64,000 nucleotides of DNA from CAWIVJ01 sp963839525 (GCA_963839525.1 CAWIVJ010000005.1:620001-684000), one strand, 5' to 3'. Positions 24,776-34,044 are shown, counted from the stretch's first letter. The notes: generated by a model not told the origin, from the sequence alone. Translations and numbers: made by a program.

Positions 24776-25774
24776 GTGAAATTAAGTGTTGCAAAAAAAG
24801 AAAAATCTGATAAATTATTTAAAAATTTACAAAAAAAATATGAATTTCTGCACGATGATATTGAATCTTCCGATGAAGATGAGATTATTGAAAAACCTAA
24901 TAAAAATTTAAAAATATTTAATTCAATATCAAATGATGATGATATTTTACAAATGTATTTAAAAGATGTAGGCAAAGTTAAATTAATATCTTTTCAGGAA
25001 GAAAAACGATTAGGTAAAATTATCAAAGAGGGAGGGACAGAACAAGCAAAAATTGCTAAAAGAAAACTTGTTCAGGCAAACCTTAGACTTGTAGTAAGTA
25101 TTGCAAAAAAATATATAGGTCAAGGTGTTTTGTTTATGGATTTAGTACAAGAAGGTTCTTTGGGACTAATTAGAGCTGCAGAAAAGTATGATTACACAAA
25201 AGAATTTAAGTTTTCAACTTATGCAACCTGGTGGATTAAACAAACTATTATCCGTGCAATTTCTAATAGTTCAAGAACTATCAGAATCCCTGTACATATG
25301 GCAGATAAAATCAGAAAATATAAAAAAATTGTTTCAGAATTAAATCTTTCTTTGAACAGAGAACCTACAGAAAAAGAAATCGCTATAAAAATGTGTTTAA
25401 ATGTTAAAAAAGTTCAAGCAATAAAAAGAGCGATAATAAAAGAACCTATAAGCATTGATACACCTGTAACAGAAGATTTAAATATTGAAGATTATATTCC
25501 TGATGAAAGCTATAATTCTCCGGAAGAAGAAATTTTAAAAAATGCTCTTCAAGAAGGTATGAATGAATTGCTTAAAAGTTTAGACGAAAGAGAAAAGAAA
25601 ATAATAATATACCGATTTGGAATAAACGGTGAGCAAACTAAAACGTTAGAACAGTTGGGGAAATTATTAGGATTTTCAAAAGAAAGAATAAGGCAATTAG
25701 AAGACGGAGCAATTAAAAAATTAAGAGAAAAAGAACATCTTCAGCATTTCCAGGCATTTATTAAAAATAAATAA
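24776..25774 (+). CDS. RNA polymerase sigma-70 family factor (RpoD/group 1-2 type)
   Basis: 332 residues. Region 1.2 (DDDILQMYLKDVGKVKLIS), region 2 (FMDLVQEGSLGLIRAAEKYD, YATWWIKQTIIRAI, IRIPVHM), region 3 and region 4 (LGKLLGFSKERIRQLE) are all present. The start is GTG with GGAGGGG upstream. The short N-terminus without a long region 1.1 fits either the principal sigma or a group 2 sigma as in cyanobacteria. Which of the two it is cannot be told from this window. Confidence 0.93.
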   Translation: MKLSVAKKEKSDKLFKNLQKKYEFLHDDIESSDEDEIIEKPNKNLKIFNSISNDDDILQMYLKDVGKVKLISFQEEKRLGKIIKEGGTEQAKIAKRKLVQANLRLVVSIAKKYIGQGVLFMDLVQEGSLGLIRAAEKYDYTKEFKFSTYATWWIKQTIIRAISNSSRTIRIPVHMADKIRKYKKIVSELNLSLNREPTEKEIAIKMCLNVKKVQAIKRAIIKEPISIDTPVTEDLNIEDYIPDESYNSPEEEILKNALQEGMNELLKSLDEREKKIIIYRFGINGEQTKTLEQLGKLLGFSKERIRQLEDGAIKKLREKEHLQHFQAFIKNK

Positions 25775-25781
25775 ACAATTT

Positions 25782-25815
25782 AAAACGCCCATTTAAAAAT
25801 TTAAATGGGCGTTTT
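25782..25815 (+). terminator. Strong terminator after the sigma factor gene
   Basis: AAAACGCCCATTTAAA (25782-25797) pairs perfectly over 16 bases with TTTAAATGGGCGTTTT (25800-25815) around a 2-base loop. It lies 8 bases after the stop. Confidence 0.95.
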
Positions 25816-25912
25816 ATTACAAATTATAAATTTTTTTTTAAAATTTAGCATGAATTTTCTTTCACCGCTTTTAAAATAAAAGTATAAAGTTTTTTCAGTA
25901 AAAAGGTAACAA

Positions 25913-27256
25913 ATGCCGGATCCTATAACAACAGCAAGAATATTCGCCGTATTAGGCAACAACAGCTCTCTTATACCTCTCGGAATTAAAGATATAAGCA
26001 GCTCTTTGGGCATGACTGCCGGAGCATATATTACAGGTAAAAAAACTGAAAGTAAAGATAGATTTATAGATGAAATAGGTACTTTAGCAATATGGCTTGG
26101 CGGTGTTCCTTTTTTAAAAAAGTTAATTGATAAAACTATATACAAAATAGCAAACTTAAACCCTGATATTGATGTTAGAATTTTAAATAATAAAAAAATA
26201 CTTGAAAAAGCAAAAAAACACGCCATCTCTTCTCTTCAGGAAGGGTTTGAAAAAGTAGAAAAACATACAAAACTATTTAAAAACTTGTATCTTATAAAAT
26301 TTGCAATTGCAACTGCTTTAACACTGGGTTCTTATTTTGCATTAACTGTTTTTAGACATAAACATACTGAAAAATCAATTATAAAAGAAATTAAAGAAAA
26401 AAAATTAACTAAAAAAACAAATGAAAATTCCGGAAAAAGTCCTTCTAAAAATCCGAGTTTTGGATTGAATTTGGAACCTTTAAAACAATTTATGTTTAAT
26501 CCTGTAAGAAATACTATGTTAATTGATGCCGGAATTACATCACAAAGACTTTCAGAATCAAGAAATCCTCAAGATTTTATGGGTTACCTGATAAAAGAAG
26601 GCGGATTTTGCGCATTTATGTATTTAGTAGGACCACTTATCCAGAAAAAACTTGAAGAAAAAGCTGCAAAAAATCAAAGACCTATAGACTTAGATATAAG
26701 AGTACTTCAAGATAAAAATTTAAAAAAATCTCTTGAAAATGGTGAAATTGAAAAAGATCTGAAAGAATTATCAAATTATATAGAAAAATATAAACAAAAT
26801 ATAGCTAAAAAAGGCGATACAAAAGAAATTCTTAAAAATAAAACAAAAGCAAGAATGGACGTAGAAGCTGAAATTTATGAATTATTATTTAAAAAAGGAA
26901 AAGGTGATATTATAACTAATGAAATTAGTGAGAATTTAATTGTGCAAATGGCTAAAAAATCTGATATTATTAAAACATTTGAAAACGGTATAATAGATAC
27001 TCAACATTATGTAGATATAGGAAAAATAGCAGGAATTCAAGAAAAAATAAAAAATATTCATAAAAAATTTAAGGATTCAAACGAAGGAATAGATGTTTTC
27101 TTTAAAAAAATATTGGATTTAAAAAAAATGTCTATTATCAAAAACATAGGCTTCTCTATTGGTGCTTTAGGAATTTTAGTTCCCGGAATTATGGTAGCAG
27201 TAAGATTACTTAATAAAGATAATAAAGAATTCCATGTCAAGAAAACAAGTTTATGA
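25913..27256 (+). CDS. Hypothetical membrane protein with an internal duplication
   Basis: 447 residues, no known family. It contains two related modules, at about residues 15-105 and 195-285. Each has a hydrophobic helix pair (IGTLAIWLGGVPFLKKLIDK; EGGFCAFMYLVGPLIQKKLE) followed by a sequence of the form D[IV]R[IV]L and a Lys/Leu-rich helix. A single hydrophobic segment lies between the modules (about residues 123-143) and another near the C-terminus (about 410-435). AAAGGTAAC precedes the ATG. There is a SFGLN motif at the start of the second module. It converges on dnaN. Confidence 0.75.
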   Translation: MPDPITTARIFAVLGNNSSLIPLGIKDISSSLGMTAGAYITGKKTESKDRFIDEIGTLAIWLGGVPFLKKLIDKTIYKIANLNPDIDVRILNNKKILEKAKKHAISSLQEGFEKVEKHTKLFKNLYLIKFAIATALTLGSYFALTVFRHKHTEKSIIKEIKEKKLTKKTNENSGKSPSKNPSFGLNLEPLKQFMFNPVRNTMLIDAGITSQRLSESRNPQDFMGYLIKEGGFCAFMYLVGPLIQKKLEEKAAKNQRPIDLDIRVLQDKNLKKSLENGEIEKDLKELSNYIEKYKQNIAKKGDTKEILKNKTKARMDVEAEIYELLFKKGKGDIITNEISENLIVQMAKKSDIIKTFENGIIDTQHYVDIGKIAGIQEKIKNIHKKFKDSNEGIDVFFKKILDLKKMSIIKNIGFSIGALGILVPGIMVAVRLLNKDNKEFHVKKTSL

Positions 27257-27279
27257 AAAATTAAAAAAAGAAAACAAAA

Positions 27280-28402
27280 TTAACTTCTAATTTGAACCGG
27301 CATTATCAAATATACGTAGTCTTCATCATTATTTGGCTTTAATACAGTTGCTGAAAGCGATGTATTTAAACCTATTTTAACTTCTGTTGTTTCCATATTC
27401 TTTAAACTGTCGAGTACATATTTATAATTAAAAGCTATTTTTAATTCTTCTGCATCATATTCAATATCAAACTCATCTTCAGAAGCTCCTGAATCAGGTG
27501 TATCAGCAGTTAAAACAAGTTTATTATCTTTAAATTCAAATTTTACAATGCTTGTTCTTTCATTAACCATTATTGCAACTCTCTCAAGAGAAGAAATTAA
27601 TTGGGAAATATTTGATAATTGCTTCTTTTGGGCTATCTTGAGGTATTAATTGATTATATTTTGGGTATTGCCCTTCCATTAAACGGGAAATTATCATATT
27701 ATTTTCACTTTTTATAATCAACTTTGTTTTATCCGTATAAATTTTAACTGACTCTTCCTCAATAAAAGCACTCATTTTAATAAATTCCTGCAAAGTCTTA
27801 GAAGGAATAATAAATTGCCCTGTTTTGCCTTTATTTTCAATTTTCTCCCTTACACGTGCAAGCCTGTTGCCATCAGTTGAAGCCATTTCTAAAATATTTT
27901 CAGAAATATCACATACAACACCTGATAAAAGGTTATTAGATTCATAACCTGCTGCCGCAAAGCCTGCTTGCTTTATTGCTTTTACAAAAGGTCTTAATTC
28001 TATTTCAATAGCACTTTCGTCAATTAGTTGAACCTGCTCGGAAACATTTGGAAATTCTGTGGCAGAAATTCCTATAATATCAAATTTTGTATTCTTACAT
28101 GTTAAATTAACAATATTTGTTTCTTCATTTAATTTAAAATTAATAAGACCATCACTCAATCTTGAAACAATATCGCTTAATTTTTTAGACGGAAGAGTAA
28201 TTTTGCCTTCTTCTTTAATTTGAGCCTGAACTGTTGCAATAACTGTTAAATCCAAATCAGTAGCACTGAATTTAAGAGTTGATTTATCTATAGTTTCAAT
28301 CAAAATATTTGCCAGAACAGGCTGAAGTCCTTTCATTGCTGTAGCACGCTCAACTATTTTGATACCGTTAAATAAATCTTCTTTTTTTATTACAAATTCC
28401 AT
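27280..28402 (-). CDS. dnaN: DNA polymerase III beta sliding clamp, with an internal frameshift
   Basis: The sliding clamp is encoded in two frames. Residues 1-272 come from 27584-28402 (starting MEFVIKKEDLFNGIK) and the last 96 or more from 27280-27570 in the other frame. Together they span ~368 residues, the normal length, with three clamp domains and the C-terminal LIMPVQIRS. Skipping one base in an AAA run near 27617 restores a natural join (INISQLISSLERVAIM). The clamp is essential, so this is a sequencing or assembly error or an unusual frameshift. AGGGGAG precedes the ATG. Confidence 0.88.
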
Positions 28403-28990
28403 TTCAAACTCCCCTAATTTTTTATATTAATTAATATACTATAAAGATGATATTTTTAAAAGTTTTGGACATGCTTTATTTATAATTAATTAATATAAAT
28501 ATATAAATTAAATAATCATAATAATAAGCTGTGATTATTTGTATAAAACTATCTTAAAATCAATAATAAAAAGAAATTAATTGTATAAAAAATGTAGAAA
28601 AAGGTCTAAAAAATATGTAAATAACTTTTTTAAAAATGTAGAAAAGTTTAATTATTTAAATTAATGTAGAAAAGTTCTAAGATTTTCTACATTAATTGAC
28701 ATTGTTTTCTACATTTTTATATTAAGGTCTGTAGAGTGTCAGATTTCTGCACCTTTTTCAATTTTACAATCATTCCCGCAATAGTTTTACTCATAAAAAA
28801 ATTATACTATTATGTAAAATTTTAAACATGTAAGTTTATAATTATTTTAACTAATTTATATTTTTAAATTTAAATTAATAAGTTTAAAAAAGTAAAAAGA
28901 GGAATATGACCAATTTATTGCAGGAGAAATTGAGTTTTATCCCGAATTTGTTTTTCAACTGTAAGATAAAGAATATGATATAATCAAAGA
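28403..28990. other. Gene-free AT-rich region between divergent dnaN and recF; candidate oriC
   Basis: No convincing gene is found in 588 bases. It holds five exact copies of TTTTCTACA or its complement: minus strand at 28593-28601, 28637-28645 and 28665-28673; plus strand at 28683-28691 and 28705-28713. TTTTCTACA differs at one base from TTTTCCACA, a DnaA box form used in cyanobacteria, and at two from the E. coli consensus. The flank at 28440-28540 is nearly pure A/T and could be the unwinding element. A location beside dnaN is usual for oriC in cyanobacteria. Confidence 0.6.
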
Positions 28991-30085
28991 ATGAAAATTT
29001 TAAATTTAAAACTCAAAAATTACCGCAATTGCAAAGACATTGAACTGGATTTAAATAATAAAAAAATATTGATAATAGGTAAAAATGCTCAGGGGAAAAC
29101 TAATATTCTTGAAAGTATTTATTTTTTATCTGCTTTAAAAAGCCAAAGAACATCAAATAATTTAGATTTAATTAATTTTGAAAATAAATGTGTAGAAATT
29201 AATGTGAATATTGAAAAATCAAATACTGAAATAGAATTGAAATTTTATTATGATACGGATAAAAAGAGAGAAATTAAAGTAAATAAACTTAAATCCCGTC
29301 CAAAAGATTTTAAAAATGTTTTAAAAACAGTTCTTTTTTCAACACAAGATTTATTATTGTTAAGAGGTTCACCGGAAGACAGAAGAATTTGGCTTGATAC
29401 AGCCATTTCACAAATTTATCCGGCTTATGATGACAGACTTTCAAAATATAATAAAATCCGTATTCAAAAAAATAATTTCTTAAAAGATTATGATAAAAAT
29501 GAAACACTTTTAGATGTTTATAATGAACAATTAGCGATTTTGGGAAGTAATATAATTTATTTAAGAAAAAAATTTTTAAAAGAAATAGAAAAAATAGCCC
29601 GGGAAAAACATTCAACAATCAGTGGAAACGAAAATTTAACGATAAAATACAGCTGTAATTTTCTAACAGAAGAAAAAGAAATTGAAGAAATTCTTGAAAA
29701 ATTTAAAAATAAACTCGAGGAAAGAAAAGAACTTGAAATCATTAGAGGGCAATCTCTTGCAGGTCCGCACAGAGATGATATTATTTTTTACATAAACGAG
29801 CAGGAAGGAACAAAATTTGCCTCTCAGGGACAACAAAGAACGATTGTTTTATCTTTGAAACTGGCAGAACTTGATATAATTACCCAAAAAACAGGAGAAC
29901 CTCCCGTTTTGCTTTTAGATGATGTTCTGGCAGAACTTGATGATGTAAGACAAAATTATCTTTTAAAAACTATTAATAAAAATACTCAAACAATTATAAC
30001 AAGTGTTGATACTCTCTTGTTTGATAAAAAGTTTTTAAAAGATGTAAAAATTTATAAAATAGACAGCGGAAAAATCATATTGTAA
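28991..30085 (+). CDS. recF: DNA replication and repair protein RecF
   Basis: 364 residues, an SMC-like ATPase that helps load RecA at gaps. NLKLKNYRNCKDIELDL at the start, Walker A IGKNAQGKTNILESIY, the signature region FASQGQQRTIVLSLKLAEL and Walker B VLLLDDVLAELD are clear. The middle is coiled-coil-like. The start has no strong ribosome binding site. It is divergent from dnaN across a candidate replication origin, unlike the usual dnaA-dnaN-recF order. Confidence 0.95.
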   Translation: MKILNLKLKNYRNCKDIELDLNNKKILIIGKNAQGKTNILESIYFLSALKSQRTSNNLDLINFENKCVEINVNIEKSNTEIELKFYYDTDKKREIKVNKLKSRPKDFKNVLKTVLFSTQDLLLLRGSPEDRRIWLDTAISQIYPAYDDRLSKYNKIRIQKNNFLKDYDKNETLLDVYNEQLAILGSNIIYLRKKFLKEIEKIAREKHSTISGNENLTIKYSCNFLTEEKEIEEILEKFKNKLEERKELEIIRGQSLAGPHRDDIIFYINEQEGTKFASQGQQRTIVLSLKLAELDIITQKTGEPPVLLLDDVLAELDDVRQNYLLKTINKNTQTIITSVDTLLFDKKFLKDVKIYKIDSGKIIL

Positions 30086-30097
30086 AAGTTAAATTTT

Positions 30098-30325
30098 TTA
30101 TAAAGTATCAATATATTCAATAATTTTATCAGATCCGTACATTTTTGCATTATGGTCGGTATCAACAAAAAAAGGAACCTGCTCTTCTCCGCCTAAATGT
30201 AAAAGTTCGTCCAAATTAACAGGATCAGAAATATCTAATGAACGAAATTCCGTATTTTTCTCTTCCAAATGTTTAATAACTTTATCGCAATATGGACAAC
30301 CTTCCATTTTATATAATAAAAGCAT
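30098..30325 (-). CDS. Glutaredoxin-like protein
   Basis: 75 residues with the thioredoxin fold: MLLLYKMEGCPYCDKVIKHL holds the CPYC active site; EEQVPFFVD holds the cis-proline. It is the short glutaredoxin or GST-N type and should reduce disulphides. ACAGGAGG precedes the ATG. It faces recF and shares no obvious operon. Confidence 0.85.
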   Translation of the reverse strand: MLLLYKMEGCPYCDKVIKHLEEKNTEFRSLDISDPVNLDELLHLGGEEQVPFFVDTDHNAKMYGSDKIIEYIDTL

Positions 30326-30420
30326 AATTTACCTCCTGTTTTTAAGCATTATAATTAAAAATAAAAGAATTTACATTAGACAAGAGGGGAAAAATATTTT
30401 AATACTTTTATTTACCTCTT

Positions 30421-31572
30421 TTATAAAGAAAGATGTTCTAAAACAGCTTTAATACCGCTTCCCGGTTCAAATTTATGCCCGAGTTTCATTAAAACAGCTT
30501 CTAAAGAACCCACAGCTGTAATCAAATCACGCTCTGAAACAAAACCCAGAGTCCCCATTCTGAAAATTTTGTCTTTAAGAGCATTTTGACCATTCGCAAC
30601 AATAATATCAAAATCTTTTTTAAAACAATTTCTAATATCAGGTACAGAAATACCTTTGGGAGGTAAAATGGAAGTTATTGCATAACTTGCATCTTTTTCA
30701 TCTTTTACAAATAATTCAAGGCCTAAAGCTCTTACAGCCTTTCTCAACCCGAGAGCAAGTTTTTGATGCCTTGCATAAACATTTTCTAAACCCTCTTTTT
30801 TTATCATTTTAAGTGCTTCTTGAAGAGCAAAGACTAAATTTACTGCCGGTGTCCAGGGCGTTGTGTTTTCAAGAACAGCTTTTTTATGAGCACCCCAATC
30901 AAAATAAAAGCTGGGATGCAAACAAGATTCATAAACTTTCCAAGCTCTTTCATTTGCAGATAAAAAAGCAAGTCCCGGAGGAATCATAAAACCTTTTTGA
31001 GAGCCCGAAACTAAAACATCTATGCCCCATTCATCCATTTTAAGCTCCATAGCCCCAACACTTGTAACTCCGTCTACAACAGAAAGAGCTCCATGGTTTC
31101 TAATTATTTTACAAAGAGTTTTAATATCATTTTTAGCACCCGTAGAAGTTTCTGAATGGGTTAAAGTAACAATTTTTATTTCTTTCTTTGTATCTTTAGC
31201 TAATTTTTCTTTTAAATTAAGAGGATTTATAACTTCGCCAAGCTCAACTTCAAGTTTTTCCACGATAGCTCCACGGGATGCAGCAATTTTTGACCATCTT
31301 GCGCCAAAATTACCTATTATGCAAGACAAAACCTTATCTCCCGGATTTACAAGATTTGACAAAGCAGCATCCATTGCTCCTGTACCGCTTGCAGCATATA
31401 TAAAAACCTCGTTTTTTGTTTGAAAAAGCCATTTTAAATCTGCATAAACTTCTTTTAAAATAGCCGAGAATTCACCGCTTCTATGCCCTATAGGATGCTT
31501 AGCCATTGCTAAAAGTACACTTTCAGGAACAGGGGTTGGTCCTGGAATCATTAAAAAAGTTTTATCTTGCAT
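30421..31572 (-). CDS. Class V aminotransferase (alanine/serine-glyoxylate type)
   Basis: 383 residues. The N-terminal MIPGPTPVPESVL and PIGHRSGEF, the central THSETSTGAKND, DGVTSVGAMEL and the PLP lysine motif SGSQKGFMIPPG match the group that contains serine-glyoxylate and alanine-glyoxylate aminotransferases. A role in glycine/serine exchange is likely, but the exact substrate cannot be fixed by sight. ATAGGAGAG precedes the ATG. It is divergent from waaA. Confidence 0.88.
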   Translation of the reverse strand: MQDKTFLMIPGPTPVPESVLLAMAKHPIGHRSGEFSAILKEVYADLKWLFQTKNEVFIYAASGTGAMDAALSNLVNPGDKVLSCIIGNFGARWSKIAASRGAIVEKLEVELGEVINPLNLKEKLAKDTKKEIKIVTLTHSETSTGAKNDIKTLCKIIRNHGALSVVDGVTSVGAMELKMDEWGIDVLVSGSQKGFMIPPGLAFLSANERAWKVYESCLHPSFYFDWGAHKKAVLENTTPWTPAVNLVFALQEALKMIKKEGLENVYARHQKLALGLRKAVRALGLELFVKDEKDASYAITSILPPKGISVPDIRNCFKKDFDIIVANGQNALKDKIFRMGTLGFVSERDLITAVGSLEAVLMKLGHKFEPGSGIKAVLEHLSL

Positions 31573-31663
31573 TTTTCTCTCCTATCTTTTAATTTTTATT
31601 TTATTATTTTCTCATAAAAAAGATAATATTTACCCATAAAAATATTTATAATAAAATAATTTT

Positions 31664-32956
31664 ATGATTTATGGAATTTTATCAACAATAATTTTTATTA
31701 TTATTTTGCCGTTTTGGCTTATTCTTGGAATGTTTAAACCTAAATTAATTTACGGATTTAAAGAAAAATGCGGTTTTTATAATAAAAATGTTATGCTGAA
31801 TTTATTTCAGCATTGCATAAGTGAACGACAATGCCGTAATAAAACTCAAGGTAAAACTTTTATTTTTTATGGTGTTTCTGTTGGTGAAGTGATTGCAATG
31901 GAAAATTTAATTAAAAAAATCCGTGAAAATTTTTTGGATATCAACATCATAGTACTTACAGGAACGAAAACGGGCCAAGAAATTGCTCATAAAAAACTTG
32001 GAAAAACAGCTGATTTTATAACTTATTTTCCGTTTGATTTCCCTTTTTGTATAAATAATATGATTAAAAAACTTAAACCCGACGCTATTTTTATTATGGA
32101 AACAGAACTTTGGCCTAATTTTGCTTATACCATGAACAAAAACAAAATACCTTTTTATATTATAAATGCAAGAATTTCAGACACAACATATAAAAGTTAT
32201 AAAAAATTAAAGTTTATTTTTGCACCTATTTTAAAAAAATATACTGGAATTTACCCGCAAAGCAAACAAGATAACGAAAAATTAATTTCGCTGGGTGCAA
32301 ATCCGAATACAACTAAAATTATGGGAAATTTAAAATTTGAAATTAATAAACCGGAGACTTTAAATCTTGGCTTTGAAAAAAATCCTCAGAATAAAATTTT
32401 GCTTGCAGGAAGTACTCACACAGGTGAAGATGAAATTATTTTAGACAGTTTTTGTGAATTAAAAAAAGAAATCTCTGGTTTAAAGTTAATTATTGCTTCC
32501 CGCCATTCTGAGCGGAATGAAAAAGTTTTTGAACTTATGCAAAAAACAGGTTTTTCTTGCTCCAGACGTTCATTGAATGCTGATTTTGAGCAAAATGAAA
32601 TAATTTTACTTGATACAATGGGCGAGTTAAGCAAATTTTATTCTGTCTGTGATGTTGCATTTATAGGTGGAAGTTTTAATAAAACAGGCGGTCACAACCC
32701 TCTTGAAGCAACTATTTTTAATAATCCGGTTGTTTCGGGTCCTTCAATTCATAATTTTAAAGATATTTATGCAATATTAACAACAACTAATGCAGGAAAA
32801 ATTGTTAAAACCAACAAAGAATTAAAAGAATATTTAAAAAAACTTTTAATAGATGAAAATTTTTATAAAAAGGCTTCAAAAGATTGTGAAAATGTTTTTG
32901 AACAAAATAAAGGAGCCTCAGATTTTGTGAAAAAAATTTTAGAAGATATTGTTTAG
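31664..32956 (+). CDS. waaA: 3-deoxy-D-manno-octulosonic acid (Kdo) transferase, with in-frame insert
   Basis: 430 residues, a GT30 family glycosyltransferase that attaches Kdo to lipid A at the inner membrane. There is a membrane anchor at residues 2-24. FYGVSVGEVIA, the LLAGSTHTGEDEIIL motif, and GGSFNKTGGHNPLE near the C-terminus are all characteristic. Residues about 43-63 (starting VMLNLFQHC) interrupt the normally continuous GFYNKN-KTFIFYGVSVGE region and match a palindromic repeat also found inside truB. The gene shows that the organism makes lipid A with Kdo. Confidence 0.92.
   Translation: MIYGILSTIIFIIILPFWLILGMFKPKLIYGFKEKCGFYNKNVMLNLFQHCISERQCRNKTQGKTFIFYGVSVGEVIAMENLIKKIRENFLDINIIVLTGTKTGQEIAHKKLGKTADFITYFPFDFPFCINNMIKKLKPDAIFIMETELWPNFAYTMNKNKIPFYIINARISDTTYKSYKKLKFIFAPILKKYTGIYPQSKQDNEKLISLGANPNTTKIMGNLKFEINKPETLNLGFEKNPQNKILLAGSTHTGEDEIILDSFCELKKEISGLKLIIASRHSERNEKVFELMQKTGFSCSRRSLNADFEQNEIILLDTMGELSKFYSVCDVAFIGGSFNKTGGHNPLEATIFNNPVVSGPSIHNFKDIYAILTTTNAGKIVKTNKELKEYLKKLLIDENFYKKASKDCENVFEQNKGASDFVKKILEDIV
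31790..31851 (+). repeat. Palindromic element inserted in frame in waaA
   Basis: It begins GTTATGCTGAA, then TTTCAGCAT after a short loop, then GAACGACAATGCC. The first two parts form a hairpin (ATGCTGAA with TTCAGCAT). The truB element (from 40785) has the same order of blocks. It adds about 21 codons, residues 43-63, without stops. Confidence 0.8.
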
Positions 32957-32988
32957 TAATCTTTTTTCTGCCAAAATATAAATAAGCC

Positions 32989-33015
32989 GTCATGCTGAAA
33001 TAAATTCAGAATGAC
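32989..33015. repeat. Free-standing palindrome of the GTCATGCTGAA family
   Basis: GTCATGCTGAA (32989-32999) and TTCAGAATGAC (33005-33015) pair with one mismatch. It is the core of the elements inserted in waaA and truB. It lies in the 78-base gap between waaA and the activase gene and could serve as an mRNA hairpin. Confidence 0.75.
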
Positions 33016-33034
33016 AAAAAGGAGAGAAATTCAA

Positions 33035-34039
33035 ATGGCACTTACAGTATACTTGGGAATAGATGTTGGTTCAGTGACCACAAAAGTTGCACTGGTTGAC
33101 GAAAAAGGAAAATATATTGACAGTTATATACTTAAAACAGCAGGAAAACCAGTTTTAGCTGTTCAATCCGGCTTAAAAGAAATTTATAAAAGAGCACTTT
33201 GTAAATATAATGTTGAAGGCGTAGGAACAACAGGAAGCGGTAGAACTCTTGCAGGAGTACTTATTGGCGCAGATGTTATTAAAAACGAAATTACAGCGCA
33301 TGCAGTAGCTGCCAGCGTAAATGTTCCAGGGGTCCAAACTATTCTTGAAATTGGTGGTCAAGATAGTAAAATAATTATTTTGCGTGACGGAATTGTTACA
33401 GATTTTGCCATGAATACGGTTTGCGCAGCAGGAACAGGAAGTTTTTTAGACCAGCAAGCAAATCGTCTTAATGTTCCTATTGATGAGTTTGGCGAAACTG
33501 CTTTAAAATCTCAAAATCCTGCACGAATAGCAGGTCGTTGCGGGGTTTTTGCAGAAAGTGATTTAATTCATAAACAACAAATGGGTTATGCTGTAGAAGA
33601 TTTACTTTATGGGCTTTGTCAGGCACTTGTCAGAAATTATTTAAGCAATCTTGCACTTGGCAAAGAGCTTTTACCCATGGTAACTTTTCAAGGCGGAGTT
33701 GCTACAAATTCAGGTATGATAAAAGCTTTTGAAGAAGCACTAAATACAAAAATTATTGTTCCTGAAAATCATCAGACAATGGGAGCAATAGGTGCCGCGC
33801 TTTTAGCAATGGAAAATCACCAATACACTCAACAACTGACAAAATTTAAAGGCTGGCAAGTCGGAGAAATGCATTTTAATTCAATTACTTGCGAGTGCAA
33901 TGATTGTTCAAATAATTGTGAAATTATAACAATTGTTGAAAGTAATGAAGAACAGCATTATGCTGAAAATATAAAAAGTATAAAAGGAAATGTAATTGCC
34001 CGTTGGGGAAGTACTTGCGGTAAATATTCCGTAGATTAA
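33035..34039 (+). CDS. 2-hydroxyacyl-CoA dehydratase activase (BadF/HgdC family)
   Basis: 334 residues of the acetate kinase/Hsp70-like ATPase fold. DVGSVTTKVALVDEKG and EIGGQDSKII bind ATP. Cysteines in NTVCAAGTGSF and AGRCGVFAES bind the [4Fe-4S] cluster shared between two subunits. It delivers one electron with ATP hydrolysis to a dehydratase, as in amino-acid fermentation or benzoyl-CoA reduction. The ATG at 33035 has AGGAGAG before it; an upstream ATG at 33011 lies inside a palindrome and is unlikely. The dehydratase itself is not in the window. The C-terminus has a cysteine-rich CECNDCSNNCE tail. Confidence 0.88.
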   Translation: MALTVYLGIDVGSVTTKVALVDEKGKYIDSYILKTAGKPVLAVQSGLKEIYKRALCKYNVEGVGTTGSGRTLAGVLIGADVIKNEITAHAVAASVNVPGVQTILEIGGQDSKIIILRDGIVTDFAMNTVCAAGTGSFLDQQANRLNVPIDEFGETALKSQNPARIAGRCGVFAESDLIHKQQMGYAVEDLLYGLCQALVRNYLSNLALGKELLPMVTFQGGVATNSGMIKAFEEALNTKIIVPENHQTMGAIGAALLAMENHQYTQQLTKFKGWQVGEMHFNSITCECNDCSNNCEIITIVESNEEQHYAENIKSIKGNVIARWGSTCGKYSVD

Positions 34040-34044
34040 AAATT

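Noticed and set aside
32500..32530. CATTCTGAGCGGAATG palindrome in waaA, suspected as another inserted element
   Set aside because: The encoded SRHSERNEKVFEL matches the normal WaaA sequence (PRHPERF-like motif), so it is ordinary coding sequence.
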